Position numbers and translations under genes: made by a program. From Azomonas macrocytogenes (GTDB lineage Bacteria; Pseudomonadota; Gammaproteobacteria; Pseudomonadales; Pseudomonadaceae): a DNA stretch of 64,000 nt. The notes under the pieces were generated by a model. The model made no database searches. It was not told the DNA's origin and was given only the letters and a program-made list of their open reading frames with translations. The stretch is from NCBI RefSeq assembly GCF_014191985.1, contig NZ_JACHXI010000006.1, forward strand, positions 158,326 through 222,325, read 5' to 3'. This document shows positions 1 to 8,290 of this stretch, piece by piece (positions within the stretch are counted from its first letter, which is position 1; each line of letters begins with the position of its first letter).

Positions 1-4
1 ATGC

Positions 5-901
5 TCATTCGTTCTCTCGCTTGCGTTTCGCGCGCGGATGCGCCTGGTCGTAGATCTTGGCCAGATGCTGAAAATCCAGATGGGTGTAAATCTGCGTCGT
101 GCCGATATCGGCATGGCCGAGCAGTTCCTGCACGGCGCGCAGGTCTTGGGAGGACTCCAGCAGATGGCTGGCGAAGCTGTGGCGCAGCATGTGCGGGTGC
201 AGGTGCTGGCCCAGCTCCGTGACGCCGGCCTGGCGTACCCGCAACTGAATCGCCCGTGGGGTCAGACGCTTGCCCTGACGGCTGATGAAGATCGCGCTGT
301 CGGCAGGATTGGCCTGCCGGCGTAGCGGTAACCAGAGCGTCAGCGCGTCCTTGGCCTTGCGTCCGACCGGTAGCACGCGCGCTTTGCCGCCTTTGCCCTG
401 GACCTGGACGAGCCCTTCGGCAAGATCGAGCTGCTGCAGATCCAGTCCGACCAGCTCGGACAGGCGCAGCCCCGAGGAGTAGAACAGCTCCAGCATGGCC
501 TGGTCGCGGCGGGCGATGAAGTCATCTTCCACGGCGCCGTCGAGTAATTGCATGGCGCGGTCGGTGTCCAGCAAGCGCGGCAGTCGCCGTTCGCCCTTGG
601 GTGGAGAAAGGCCGGCAGCCGGGTCGTGCTGGCAATGGCCTTCGCGGATCAGGTAATCGTAGAAGCCACGCACAGCGGAAAGCAGTCGCGCCAGGCTGCG
701 GCTGGACAGCCCTTTGGCATGCAATCTGGCGATCAGTTGGCGCAGCTGCGCCTGGTTCAGGCTTGCCCAGCCTTCCAGTTGCAGCGTACGGCAATGGGCA
801 AACAATTTGCCAAGGTCGCGCCGGTAGCCATCCAGGGTATGTGCCGATACCTGGCGCTCGTAGCGCAGGTGGTCGAGATAGGCATCCAGGGCGGCTTGCA
901 T
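5..901 (-). CDS. xerC: Tyrosine site-specific recombinase XerC
   Basis: Resolves chromosome dimers at dif together with XerD. The 298-residue protein has the family length: an N-terminal SAM-like DNA-binding part (about 1-90) and a catalytic domain. The visible catalytic set is Arg146 (SSGLRLSEL), Lys170 (GKGGK), His237 and Arg240 (HPHMLRHSF), His263 (LGHADIG) and nucleophile Tyr272 (QIYTHL). It is the last complete gene of a minus-strand run behind dapF and the DUF484 gene, the usual Pseudomonas order. Its stop overlaps an ATG in the arrangement ATGA, so the next gene (in Pseudomonas a HAD hydrolase) probably begins at position 8 and lies outside the window. Confidence 0.96.
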   Translation of the reverse strand: MQAALDAYLDHLRYERQVSAHTLDGYRRDLGKLFAHCRTLQLEGWASLNQAQLRQLIARLHAKGLSSRSLARLLSAVRGFYDYLIREGHCQHDPAAGLSPPKGERRLPRLLDTDRAMQLLDGAVEDDFIARRDQAMLELFYSSGLRLSELVGLDLQQLDLAEGLVQVQGKGGKARVLPVGRKAKDALTLWLPLRRQANPADSAIFISRQGKRLTPRAIQLRVRQAGVTELGQHLHPHMLRHSFASHLLESSQDLRAVQELLGHADIGTTQIYTHLDFQHLAKIYDQAHPRAKRKRENE

Positions 902-933
902 GGGGCTTCCTCGGTTTTTCCAGGCGTAACGGC

Positions 934-1665
934 CTATTTGATCGGGCGCAGCGACTGGCCGGCATGGGCCAAGACTCGCGCCAGCGCTTCGGCGATATAA
1001 CCGATGAACAGGGTTCCCAGCGAACTCTTGTAGTGCTGTGGATCAGGACTGCCGATGGCCAGGATGCCGTGCGTGCCGATTGTCGAGACGGCTGCCGAGC
1101 CGATCTGCCGGGCGTCTTCGCCGAACAGGAAGTCCAGTTCATACGGGCGCAGCATGCCGCAAATGCTCTTGCTCTCGACCAGCAGATCCCCGATCGCTTT
1201 TTGCGCTTCGGCCAGGGGGGTACTGCGGCCTACCGGCAATGGCGTCTCGTTGAACAGAATCAGGCTGACGTAAGGCACCTGGAACTGATAACGCAGGCTG
1301 TCATCGAGCGCTCCGACGATTTCCTCCAGGTTACCTGCATCGAGCAGATCCAGGACCAGGCGGCGGGTCTTGTCGAACAGGCGGTCATTTTCCCGCGCCA
1401 CTTCCATGATTTGCGCCAGGCGCTGGGCCAACTCGTCGTTGCGCTTGCGCAGGATGTCGAGCTGCCGCTCCACCAGCGAGATGGCGCCAGCCGGCTTGTG
1501 CGGCACCTGGATTCGCGCCAGCAGTTCGTCGCGGTCGATGAAGAACGTCGGGTTCTCCTTGAGATAGGCCGCCACACGTTCGGCATCCAGAGTCTGCTCC
1601 GTACCGGAGCAAACCTTTCCCGACCGCTTTCTGGGCGAGGGTGGATTGCTCTTTTCTTTGCTCAT
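934..1665 (-). CDS. DUF484 family protein (GAF-like)
   Basis: A 243-residue DUF484 protein found between dapF and xerC in pseudomonads; its biochemical role is not established. The N-terminus is basic, followed by a segment beginning [12 protein letters not shown], a charged helical stretch suggesting a coiled coil (about 70-110), and a GAF-like C-terminal half containing [10 protein letters not shown]. The reading frame extends further upstream, but the start at MSKEKSN is preferred because its ATG overlaps the dapF stop codon (ATGA), giving translational coupling. Confidence 0.88.
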   Translation of the reverse strand: MSKEKSNPPSPRKRSGKVCSGTEQTLDAERVAAYLKENPTFFIDRDELLARIQVPHKPAGAISLVERQLDILRKRNDELAQRLAQIMEVARENDRLFDKTRRLVLDLLDAGNLEEIVGALDDSLRYQFQVPYVSLILFNETPLPVGRSTPLAEAQKAIGDLLVESKSICGMLRPYELDFLFGEDARQIGSAAVSTIGTHGILAIGSPDPQHYKSSLGTLFIGYIAEALARVLAHAGQSLRPIK

Positions 1666-2492
1666 AGGCGTACCTGTCCTTCGAAAACGCGTACGGCGGG
1701 GCCGGTCATCATGACTGATTGCGCCGCGCCTGCCCATTCGATGGAAAGAGTGCCTCCGGGCAGTTCGATCCGTACCGGTGAATCCATCCAGCCCTGGCGA
1801 ATCGCTGCAACCGCTGCCGCACAGGCACCCGTACCGCAGGCCTGGGTCTCGCCGGCGCCGCGCTCCCAGACCCGTAGACGTGCGTATTGACGGTCGATCA
1901 CTTGCAGAAAACCGACGTTGACCCGCTGTGGAAAGCGTGGATGGTGCTCGATCTTCGGTCCCCATTCGGTGACCGGCGCCAGGCTCAGATCCGCGACCCG
2001 CAGCACAGCGTGTGGATTGCCCATGGAAAGGGCCGCCAACTCGACAGTCTGGCCCTCCACTTCGAGCGGATAGCTCAGCGCCTGCGTGTCGGCGAGGAAC
2101 GGAATGTTGTCCGGTTCGAGCCGTGGTGGCCCCATCGCCACCCGTACCTGGCCATCCTGGCGGATATCCAGTTCGATGATGCCGCCCTTGGTCTCGACCC
2201 GGATCTGGCGTTTGGTGGTCAGGCGCTTGTCCAGCACGAAACGGGCGAAGCAGCGCGCGCCGTTACCGCATTGTTCTACTTCCGAACCGTCGGAGTTGAA
2301 GATCCGGTAGCGGAAGTCCACGTCAGGCATCTGCGGTGGTTCGACGAGTAGCAACTGGTCGAAGCCGATACCGGTGTGCCGGTCGCCCCACTGCCTGGCA
2401 TGCTTGGGCTGGATATGCGCATGCTGGCTGACCAGATCGATGACCATGAAGTCATTGCCCAGCCCGTGCATTTTGGTGAAACGCAGCAGCAT
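1662..2492 (-). CDS. dapF: Diaminopimelate epimerase
   Basis: Interconverts LL- and meso-diaminopimelate, the step before LysA, and supplies cell-wall precursor. The 276 residues match the family length. The two catalytic cysteines are Cys75 in [11 protein letters not shown] and Cys219 in [11 protein letters not shown]. The substrate-binding motif NSDGSE is also present. It starts 3 nt after the lysA stop and its own stop overlaps the next start, so lptM-lysA-dapF-DUF484-xerC looks like one transcription unit. Confidence 0.97.
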   Translation of the reverse strand: MLLRFTKMHGLGNDFMVIDLVSQHAHIQPKHARQWGDRHTGIGFDQLLLVEPPQMPDVDFRYRIFNSDGSEVEQCGNGARCFARFVLDKRLTTKRQIRVETKGGIIELDIRQDGQVRVAMGPPRLEPDNIPFLADTQALSYPLEVEGQTVELAALSMGNPHAVLRVADLSLAPVTEWGPKIEHHPRFPQRVNVGFLQVIDRQYARLRVWERGAGETQACGTGACAAAVAAIRQGWMDSPVRIELPGGTLSIEWAGAAQSVMMTGPAVRVFEGQVRL

Positions 2493-2495
2493 GGC

Positions 2496-3743
2496 TTACT
2501 CCGGCAGCAGGCTTTCGCCAGCGTACAACTCCGCGAGGGTTTCGCGGCGGCGCACTTCGAAAGCCTGTGCCCCATCTACCAGCACTTCGGCAGCGCGACC
2601 ACGGGTGTTGTAATTGGAACTCATGACGAAGCCATAGGCACCTGCCGAGCACACTGCCAGCAAATCGCCTTCGGCCAGCGCCAACTCGCGGTCCTTGGCG
2701 AGAAAATCGCCGGTTTCGCAGATGGGTCCGACAACATCGTAGTGCTGCGCCGCTTGCTGGCGCGGTTGCACGGGTACCAGCCCCATCCAGGCTTGATACA
2801 GCGAAGGGCGAGCCATGTCGTTCATTGCGGCGTCGACGATGGCGAAGTTTTTGTGAGCAGTGTGCTTGAGGTACTCCACCCGGGTCAGCAGCACGCCGGC
2901 GTTGGCCACGATGGAACGGCCCGGTTCGAACACCAGGGCCAGCGGGCGATCCCCGAGGCGCTGGCGCACGGCCCGGATATAGTCGCCGGGCGAGGGTGGT
3001 TGTTCGTCCCGGTAGCGCACGCCGAGACCGCCGCCCAGGTCCAGGTGGCGGATATGGATGCCCTGTGCAGCGAGACGGTCGACCAGCGCCAGCAGACGGT
3101 CGAGCGCATCGAGAAACGGTGCCAGGTTGGTCAGTTGCGAGCCGATATGGCAATCGACCCCGATCACTTGCAGGTTCGGCAGCTCGGCGGCGCGCCGGTA
3201 GGCCGCTTCGGCCTGGTCGATGGCGATACCGAATTTGTTTTCCTTGAGGCCCGTGGAAATGTACGGATGAGTCAAGGCGTCCACGTCGGGATTGACCCGC
3301 AGCGAAACCGGTGCGATCAGGCCCAGCCTGGCAGCCACCTGCTGCAGGCGCTCCAGTTCGTCGGTGGATTCGACGTTGAAGCAATGCACGCCGACCTCCA
3401 GGGCGCGGCGCATATCGTCACGGCTCTTGCCTACGCCGGAAAAGACTATCTTGTCCGGCTCGCCACCGGCGGCCAGTACCCGCTCCAGTTCACCACGCGA
3501 GACGATATCGAAACCCGCACCCAGACGCGCCAGCACATTCAGCACGCCAAGATTGGAGTTGGCCTTGACCGCGAAGCAGACCAGGTGCGGCATACCGGCC
3601 AGCGCAGCAGCGTAGGCCTGATACTGTGCCTGGATCTGCGCACGGGAATAGACGTAGGTGGGCGTGCCGAAACGTTCGGCGATGGCAGACAATGCCACAT
3701 CTTCCGCGAACAGTTGGCCATCGCGGTAGCAGAAGGCTTCCAT
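2496..3743 (-). CDS. lysA: Diaminopimelate decarboxylase
   Basis: PLP enzyme that decarboxylates meso-diaminopimelate to L-lysine. It is 415 residues, fold type III. The PLP lysine is Lys60 in CFAVKANSN. Other family motifs are HIGSQ, the glycine loop DLGGGLGV, EPGRSIV, the active-site segment ICETGDFLAKDR and the C-terminal GAYGFVMSSNYN. It lies 11 nt after the lptM stop and 3 nt before dapF, so the last two steps of lysine synthesis are expressed together. Confidence 0.97.
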   Translation of the reverse strand: MEAFCYRDGQLFAEDVALSAIAERFGTPTYVYSRAQIQAQYQAYAAALAGMPHLVCFAVKANSNLGVLNVLARLGAGFDIVSRGELERVLAAGGEPDKIVFSGVGKSRDDMRRALEVGVHCFNVESTDELERLQQVAARLGLIAPVSLRVNPDVDALTHPYISTGLKENKFGIAIDQAEAAYRRAAELPNLQVIGVDCHIGSQLTNLAPFLDALDRLLALVDRLAAQGIHIRHLDLGGGLGVRYRDEQPPSPGDYIRAVRQRLGDRPLALVFEPGRSIVANAGVLLTRVEYLKHTAHKNFAIVDAAMNDMARPSLYQAWMGLVPVQPRQQAAQHYDVVGPICETGDFLAKDRELALAEGDLLAVCSAGAYGFVMSSNYNTRGRAAEVLVDGAQAFEVRRRETLAELYAGESLLPE

Positions 3744-3754
3744 GAATTGTTTAC

Positions 3755-3892
3755 CTAGAATTCGAAGCGGTCTTTGTGGCGCTCTTTGGCGGTTTCACTT
3801 CCCGGCAGGTACAGTGGGCCTTTCTGGCCGCAGCCAACCATGCTGCCAGCCGTTATCACCAGGGCGAGTAAGAGAAGCAATGGACGCTTCAT
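3755..3892 (-). CDS. lptM: Small LPS-assembly-type lipoprotein (LptM/LppL)
   Basis: A 45-residue lipoprotein. The start is at MKRPLLLLL; the open frame runs far upstream, but only this ATG gives a short basic n-region, a hydrophobic core and a lipobox ending at Cys21 ([12 protein letters not shown]). The [10 protein letters not shown] signature is typical of the LptM (YifL/LppL) family, which helps mature the LptD-LptE outer-membrane complex in E. coli. It is the first gene of the lysA-dapF-xerC run and is divergent from cyaY, as in other pseudomonads. Confidence 0.9.
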   Translation of the reverse strand: MKRPLLLLLALVITAGSMVGCGQKGPLYLPGSETAKERHKDRFEF

Positions 3893-4045
3893 GGCTCGAA
3901 AATCCTTGAAAAATCGAATGATCGGAGTATACCGGGCACCCGGCAGATTGCCTACGAGCCCCTGTGCTGGTCGCGACCGGTTGTCCTGTGTCCGCGCCGT
4001 TGCCTGGCGCGCATCCCGCCCATCCAACTGTGTAGGAATGTTTCC

Positions 4046-4378
4046 ATGAGCATGAGCGAAGCCCGCTTTCACGATCTTGTCGATGCTGCCCAGCAGGCGC
4101 TCGAAGATATCTTCGACGACAGTTCTCTGGATGTCGATCTGGAAAACAGCGCAGGTGTACTGACGGTGCGCTTCGACAATGGCAGTCAACTGATCCTCAG
4201 TCGCCAGCCGGCGCTGCGCCAGTTGTGGGTTGCCGCGCGTTGCGGCGGTTTTCACTTCGATTACGACGAAGCCATCGAGCGCTGGATCTGCGACAGCGAC
4301 GACGAAGCCCTGGGTGAATTACTGGCCCGGGCGACGCTGGAGCAGAGCGGTGAAGAACTGGATTTCGATCCACTCTGA
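4046..4378 (+). CDS. cyaY: Iron donor protein CyaY (frataxin)
   Basis: A 110-residue bacterial frataxin that binds iron and modulates Fe-S cluster assembly. It has the acidic N-terminal helix ([16 protein letters not shown]) and the beta-sheet signature segments [22 protein letters not shown] and GFHFDYD of the family. The start codon is followed four residues later by another (MSMSEARF); an AGGA sits upstream of the first. It is divergent from lptM across a gap of about 150 nt. Confidence 0.95.
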   Translation: MSMSEARFHDLVDAAQQALEDIFDDSSLDVDLENSAGVLTVRFDNGSQLILSRQPALRQLWVAARCGGFHFDYDEAIERWICDSDDEALGELLARATLEQSGEELDFDPL

Positions 4379-4469
4379 GTAGACGGGAGCACGGCTTGCC
4401 GGTTCCGGATCGATCAAGTAGTGGCAGTGAACCACCGAGCGCCCGCGCTCGAGAGTGGCCGCTGCCAGG

Positions 4470-5033
4470 CTAGATCTGCCGTCGCCGCCGGAAGCGGTGT
4501 ACCGCGAAGGCCAGCAGCGCGATCCAGGCCGCAATCACCAGCAGCCAGATTTCCAGCCGGGGATGTCCTGCGAAGATCCGGTGCAGGACATCGCCCACCC
4601 AATACCCCAATACGACCACCGTCACTGCCCAGAGCACCGTTCCCAGCATGTTGAGCAGCAGGAAGCGGCGTACCGGTATGCCGCTCGAACCGATGATGAT
4701 CGGCCCGATGATCCGGAATCCATAGGCGAATCGCAGGCCGATGATCCACAGCCGTTCGTGCCGCAGGATCAGGCTGCGGGCCCGTTCGATGCGTTCCCGG
4801 TGCTTGCTGAAGCGCCTGATGATGGCATCGCCATAACGGCGTCCGACGAAATAGAGACCGATATCGCTGAGTGCCCCACCCAACGCCGTTGCGACGATGG
4901 TGAACAGCAGATTCAGATAACCATGCCGGGCCGCGATCCCGGCCAGCACGGCGATGCCGTCACCCTCGATGGCGGTCCCGATCAGGACTGCCAAGTAGCC
5001 GTACTGATCGATCCATTCGTTTGCGCTAGTCAT
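4470..5033 (-). CDS. DedA/VTT-domain inner-membrane protein
   Basis: A 187-residue polytopic membrane protein of the DedA (SNARE-associated, VTT) family, members of which flip or transport lipids such as undecaprenyl phosphate. Visible features are an N-terminal hairpin with the acidic segment GTAIEGDG, the segment DIGLYFVGRRYGD, the arginine-rich motif LRFAYGFRIIGP, two further hydrophobic segments (about 125-170) and a basic C-terminus. It converges with cyaY across about 90 nt that contains a small inverted repeat (CGAGCG/CGCTCG near 4435-4450). The exact lipid substrate cannot be told from sequence. Confidence 0.85.
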   Translation of the reverse strand: MTSANEWIDQYGYLAVLIGTAIEGDGIAVLAGIAARHGYLNLLFTIVATALGGALSDIGLYFVGRRYGDAIIRRFSKHRERIERARSLILRHERLWIIGLRFAYGFRIIGPIIIGSSGIPVRRFLLLNMLGTVLWAVTVVVLGYWVGDVLHRIFAGHPRLEIWLLVIAAWIALLAFAVHRFRRRRQI

Positions 5034-5193
5034 GCGTTACGTCCGATGGTTGCGGAACATCATTATCCCGCAGGTTGTGCGGATCGAGTCTTCCAGAGGC
5101 CGTAGGATTTGCACACCAGGATTATTGTCTGCCCGGCCGGGGCTGTTCACTACTCAGGGGAAGTGCACGTGGCACTCGCCGCGATTACATTAA
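5034..5193. other. Gene-poor leader upstream of the porin promoter module
   Basis: No gene is seen here. The stretch is of ordinary GC content until about 5180 and then turns strongly AT-rich. A short inverted repeat AGTGC-N5-GCACT lies at 5162-5176, just upstream of the AT-rich module, and could be a regulator site. No convincing sigma-54 or rho-independent terminator signature was found. Confidence 0.4.
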
Positions 5194-5369
5194 GACTGTC
5201 ATAAAATACATCAGTAATTCTTATGTATTTATAAGGATTGCAAATTGCAATCTTGGATTATTTTTAATAAATACAATGAGTTATTTTTTACTTGGGGGAA
5301 TAAAAAATATTATTTATATAATATTATAAACTAATTGAATTTCATCAACCGAACTGTCGTTCCTAGCAT
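5194..5369 (+). promoter_or_regulatory. AT-rich promoter module A (upstream of porin)
   Basis: A strongly AT-rich 176-bp block in a GC-rich genome. It is homologous by eye to 8069-8243 (175 bp) upstream of the solute-binding protein. Shared landmarks occur in the same order at nearly the same offset: GACTGTCA at the left end, TTATGTATTT/TAATGTATTT about 30 bp in, ATACAAT, GAATAAAAAATAT, GAATTTCA, AACTG and GTTCCTAGCAT at the right end. Such paired modules suggest that one regulator, plausibly the LysR protein encoded between them, controls both transcripts. Confidence 0.65.
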
Positions 5370-5406
5370 GCCGCCTCCATCCAACCCTTCCAGAGGCGGC
5401 AGTTCA

Positions 5407-6789
5407 ATGAGTTATCCACCGCTTGATACCAGCGTTTCGACCTTCACCGTGCCAGTGTGCGGCGCGGACCGAACCATCGCCATGCTAGCCGCCATGCTGG
5501 CCATCCTGGGCGCGCAACCCGCTACTGCCGCCGGATTCATCGAAGACAGCAAAGCTACGCTTTCGCTGCGCAACTTCTACTTCAATCAGGATAACCGCAA
5601 TGGCGGTGGTCCCAGGTCCGAGGAGTGGGGCCAGGCTTTCTTCCTTGACTACAAGTCCGGCTTCACCGAGGGTCCGGTCGGTTTCGGCCTCGACGTGCTG
5701 GCCATGCACGGCATCCGCCTGGATGGTGGCGGTCGCTCTGGCAAAGCGAACGCCGAGCGCACTCCCGGCGCCCTGTTCCCGCTGGAAAGCAACGGCAAGG
5801 CGAAGACCGACTTCGGTCGGGTCGGGGTGACCGGCAAGCTGCGTTTTTCCAAGACCGAGGCCCGCCTCGGCACCCTGCTGCCGAAGATGCCAGTGCTGAT
5901 TTACAACGACGGTCGCCTGCTGCCGCAGTTGTTCCACGGTACCCAAATCACCTCCAACGAGGTCAAGGATCTAACCCTGACCGCAGGTAAAATCGAGCAT
6001 TCCACCGAGCGTAACTCCAGCGATAGCTACGGTCTGTCCATCGCTGGCGCCAATAGCGGCAGCCAGGCTCGGTTCAGCAATAAATTCTATTTCGCCGGTG
6101 CCGACTACAAGGCTACCAAGGATCTAACGCTGCAGTATTACTTCGGCAACCTGAAGGATTTCTATAAGCAGCACTTCGTCGGCCTGATCCATAACTGGAT
6201 CCTGCCGGCAGGGTCGCTGAAAACCGATCTGCGTTATTTCGACAGCGACTCCGACAGCAAGAACGCCAGCCGCTCTGGACGCGCCGAAGGATATCGCAGC
6301 AGTGGATACTGGCGCGCTGGAGATTCCAGAAGCGGCGAGGTAGACAATAGGCTCTGGAGCGCGATGTTCACATATGACCTGTCGGGCCATTCGCTGGGTA
6401 TTGGCTACCAAAAAGTTACCGGCAACAGTGACTGGCCACGCATCAACCTGGGTACAGGCCAGACGGTCTACCTGATCACCAACCTGCAGAACAGCAAATT
6501 CGCCAGTGCCGGCGAACGTTCCTGGGTTGGTCGGTACGCCTATGACTTCGCAGCGGTCGGCGTACCGGGCCTTGCGACCAGCCTGACCTATGTCAGCGGT
6601 AGAGGTATCGACGCCACAGGGAGCGACAACAAAGAATGGGAACGCGACTTCCGCCTGGATTATGTGGTGCAAGGCGGCCCACTCAAGGGACTCGGTTTCA
6701 GCTGGCGGAATGCCACATTACGCGGCAATGACACGACCGATCGTGACGAAAACCGACTGATCGTCACTTACAAGCTTTCCATACTCTGA
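5407..6789 (+). CDS. OprD-family outer-membrane porin
   Basis: A substrate-specific 18-strand outer-membrane channel of the OprD family, which in pseudomonads admits amino acids, small peptides or organic acids. The predicted protein is 460 residues with an extended n-region, hydrophobic core (MLAAMLAILGAQPATAA) and mature start near GFIEDSKATLSLRNFYF, the typical OprD opening. Alternating aromatic beta-strands and repeated YxF/W segments follow. An upstream in-frame ATG at 5335 lies inside the duplicated promoter block, which is non-coding in its other copy, so 5407 is preferred. It sits next to the LysR/ABC sulfur locus and probably provides outer-membrane entry for the same substrate. Confidence 0.88.
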   Translation: MSYPPLDTSVSTFTVPVCGADRTIAMLAAMLAILGAQPATAAGFIEDSKATLSLRNFYFNQDNRNGGGPRSEEWGQAFFLDYKSGFTEGPVGFGLDVLAMHGIRLDGGGRSGKANAERTPGALFPLESNGKAKTDFGRVGVTGKLRFSKTEARLGTLLPKMPVLIYNDGRLLPQLFHGTQITSNEVKDLTLTAGKIEHSTERNSSDSYGLSIAGANSGSQARFSNKFYFAGADYKATKDLTLQYYFGNLKDFYKQHFVGLIHNWILPAGSLKTDLRYFDSDSDSKNASRSGRAEGYRSSGYWRAGDSRSGEVDNRLWSAMFTYDLSGHSLGIGYQKVTGNSDWPRINLGTGQTVYLITNLQNSKFASAGERSWVGRYAYDFAAVGVPGLATSLTYVSGRGIDATGSDNKEWERDFRLDYVVQGGPLKGLGFSWRNATLRGNDTTDRDENRLIVTYKLSIL

Positions 6790-6825
6790 CGGCTACAGCG
6801 CGATGCTGCAATTGCCAGAAGCCTG

Positions 6826-6851
6826 TTGGCTCTTGGCTCTTGGCTCTTGGC
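6826..6851. repeat. Heptanucleotide tandem repeat (TTGGCTC)n
   Basis: Three perfect direct copies of TTGGCTC at 6826-6832, 6833-6839 and 6840-6846, followed by a partial TTGGC. It lies 37 nt after the porin stop codon, in non-coding DNA next to the transposase remnant. A second, longer heptamer array of different sequence occurs 260 nt away at 7109-7157. Confidence 0.9.
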
Positions 6852-6854
6852 GTT

Positions 6855-6961
6855 CCAATCAATGATCGCCTGTGGGTGACATTCCAGAACGCCGGTTGGC
6901 TCATCCGCCCTGGGGATTTCATGACGGAGATGGTACGGGCCTGCGGATGGATCTGAGGCAT
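6855..6961 (-). pseudogene. Decayed 5' end of an IS481/IS3-like transposase gene
   Basis: On the minus strand an ATG at 6961 is preceded by GGAGG at good spacing and encodes MPQIHPQART, then the similarity continues in another frame as LRHEI, EPTGVL and a Trp near the end. I recall transposase N-termini of the form MPxIHPxART...RxEI...EPTGVL...KW (helix-turn-helix region), so this looks like a frameshifted fragment of one. Only about 35 codons remain. The identification rests on pattern memory and could be wrong. Confidence 0.45.
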
Positions 6962-7108
6962 CAGGACACCTCCCGGACAAGCGCTTCGAAAGGGCGCCTG
7001 CTGCGCTATTGCCCGGCTTGCCTGATCCCAATGACGTCTCGCAACCTGACAACTGGTAGTTTTATAAATATAAAAAATAAAAACTATGTGTTCTTGTCAT
7101 CCATTAGC

Positions 7109-7157
7109 GCTATCCGCTATCCGCTATCCGCTATCCGCTATCCGCTATCCGCTATCT
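7109..7157. repeat. Heptanucleotide tandem repeat (GCTATCC)n overlapping the lysR 3' end
   Basis: Six perfect copies of GCTATCC from 7109 to 7150 plus a seventh imperfect copy GCTATCT to 7157. The stop codon of the minus-strand LysR gene (7138-7140) and its last six or so codons (QIADSG) lie inside the array. Because 7 is not a multiple of 3, each gain or loss of a unit upstream of the stop would change the reading frame of the protein tail. Confidence 0.95.
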
Positions 7158-8040
7158 GCTTGCGCCGGCCGCTTCGATAGACGGCCTCATGATTGCTGCG
7201 GATAAGGTCATAGGCCTTGCGTACCAGAGAATTGTGCGTGTTTGGCCTGATCCATAGGTGATAGGTGACGTCCGGCAGACGCGGCAACCCCTCTTGCTCT
7301 CCTAGGACACGCATGTCTGGTCCGAGCAGTTCCATGCTGCGAGCGGTGACGCCCAGGCCGGCACGAATGGCCGCCTTGACGCCGATCAGATTCGAGGCCA
7401 GGTAGGCCTGGCGCCAGGGTATGCGCTGCTGTTCGAGCGCTTCGAGAGCGTAGCGGCGGTAAATGCTCGGCTCGTCGATCAAGATCAGCGGTAGAGGCGC
7501 GTGGGGCATGTGCAGGTATTGCGCAGAACAGATCCACCAGACCGGAGAGGTACGCAGGGGAAAGCCTTCGAGGGTCGGGTCCTCGCGCGTGGAAATGATC
7601 ATGTCGACCCGTCCTCGGTGCAGATCTTCCATCAGGAAGGGACTGCGGCCCACGTCGATCTCCAAGCGCAGACGTGGTGCGGAGCGGGCGATGTGGCTGA
7701 GGATCGGCGGCAGGATGGTGTCGGCGACATCGTGCGGCGAGCCGATCCGGAGCACGCCGCTCAGGCCGTCTTCGCGCAGGGAATTCAGCGCATCGTCGTT
7801 GAGCGCGAGCATTTCCCGGGCGCGACGCAGCAGTTGCCGGCCGGCGTCGGTGAGCTGCTTCTGGCGGCCCTGTTTCTGGAACAGGGCGACGCCGACCGAT
7901 TGTTCGAGACGCTGCATCTGCTGAGTGACGGACGATTGGGTCCGCGCCAGTTGCTGTCCCGCTTCGGCGAAGCTCTGGCTATCCGCCACGGCGATGAAGG
8001 TCCTCAGCAATTCCAGGTCCAGGGTCGAAGAGGGAGGCAT
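7138..8040 (-). CDS. LysR-family transcriptional regulator of the sulfur locus
   Basis: A 300-residue LysR regulator: winged helix-turn-helix at about 7-65 (LELLRTFIAVADSQSFAEAG, then SSVTQQMQRLE) and an effector-binding domain to the end. It is divergent from the solute-binding-protein operon across 250 nt that contain promoter module B, the classical LysR arrangement. It therefore most likely controls that operon and, because module A resembles module B, the porin too. The C-terminus ends within a heptamer repeat array. The inducer cannot be read from the sequence; a sulfur-containing acid or disulfide is an inference from the target genes. Confidence 0.9.
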   Translation of the reverse strand: MPPSSTLDLELLRTFIAVADSQSFAEAGQQLARTQSSVTQQMQRLEQSVGVALFQKQGRQKQLTDAGRQLLRRAREMLALNDDALNSLREDGLSGVLRIGSPHDVADTILPPILSHIARSAPRLRLEIDVGRSPFLMEDLHRGRVDMIISTREDPTLEGFPLRTSPVWWICSAQYLHMPHAPLPLILIDEPSIYRRYALEALEQQRIPWRQAYLASNLIGVKAAIRAGLGVTARSMELLGPDMRVLGEQEGLPRLPDVTYHLWIRPNTHNSLVRKAYDLIRSNHEAVYRSGRRKQIADSG

Positions 8041-8068
8041 GGGCGGTTTCCCGTTCGCTATTCATCAT

Positions 8069-8243
8069 GACTGTCACGTAAAACATCATATTTCATAATG
8101 TATTTGAAGTGATTTCATGTTGGGTTTTTCAAAAAAATCAATTAATACAATAAGTTGATTTTTAATTAAGTGAATAAAAAATATACCGAATATAACCATA
8201 TTATTTAATAGAATTTCACTGCCTTAACTGTTGTTCCTAGCAT
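8069..8243 (+). promoter_or_regulatory. AT-rich promoter module B (upstream of solute-binding protein operon)
   Basis: A 175-bp AT-rich block between the divergent lysR and solute-binding-protein genes. It shares ordered landmarks with 5194-5369: GACTGTCA, AATGTATTT, ATACAAT, GAATAAAAAATAT, GAATTTCA, AACTG, GTTCCTAGCAT. The right end lies 47 nt before the ATG of the solute-binding protein. The near-equal spacing of all landmarks argues for a duplicated or co-inherited regulatory unit rather than chance AT-richness. Confidence 0.65.
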
Positions 8244-8290
8244 CCCTCCGATTCGATCGACCCGCACCGATCTGGCGAGAGGGAAATTTC

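Larger units (their letters stand above)
6790..7108. other. Intergenic stretch with decayed transposase start and AT-rich patch
   Basis: About 320 nt between the convergent porin and LysR genes. It holds a heptanucleotide repeat (6826-6851), a minus-strand remnant resembling the beginning of a transposase (6855-6961), and an AT-rich patch (about 7060-7095). No intact gene is visible. Together these suggest past insertion and deletion activity inside the locus. Confidence 0.5.

Noticed and set aside
2376..3758. Plus-strand 460-codon open frame opposite lysA
   Set aside because: A shadow of the conserved minus-strand lysA and dapF genes, lacking a family signature.
5162..5180. GTGGCACTCGCCGCGAT as a sigma-54 promoter
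   Set aside because: The -24 GG matches but the -12 TGC element is absent.
5335..5406. Extended porin N-terminus from an earlier in-frame ATG
   Set aside because: It lies in the promoter block that is duplicated non-coding upstream of the solute-binding protein, and would bury the signal peptide.
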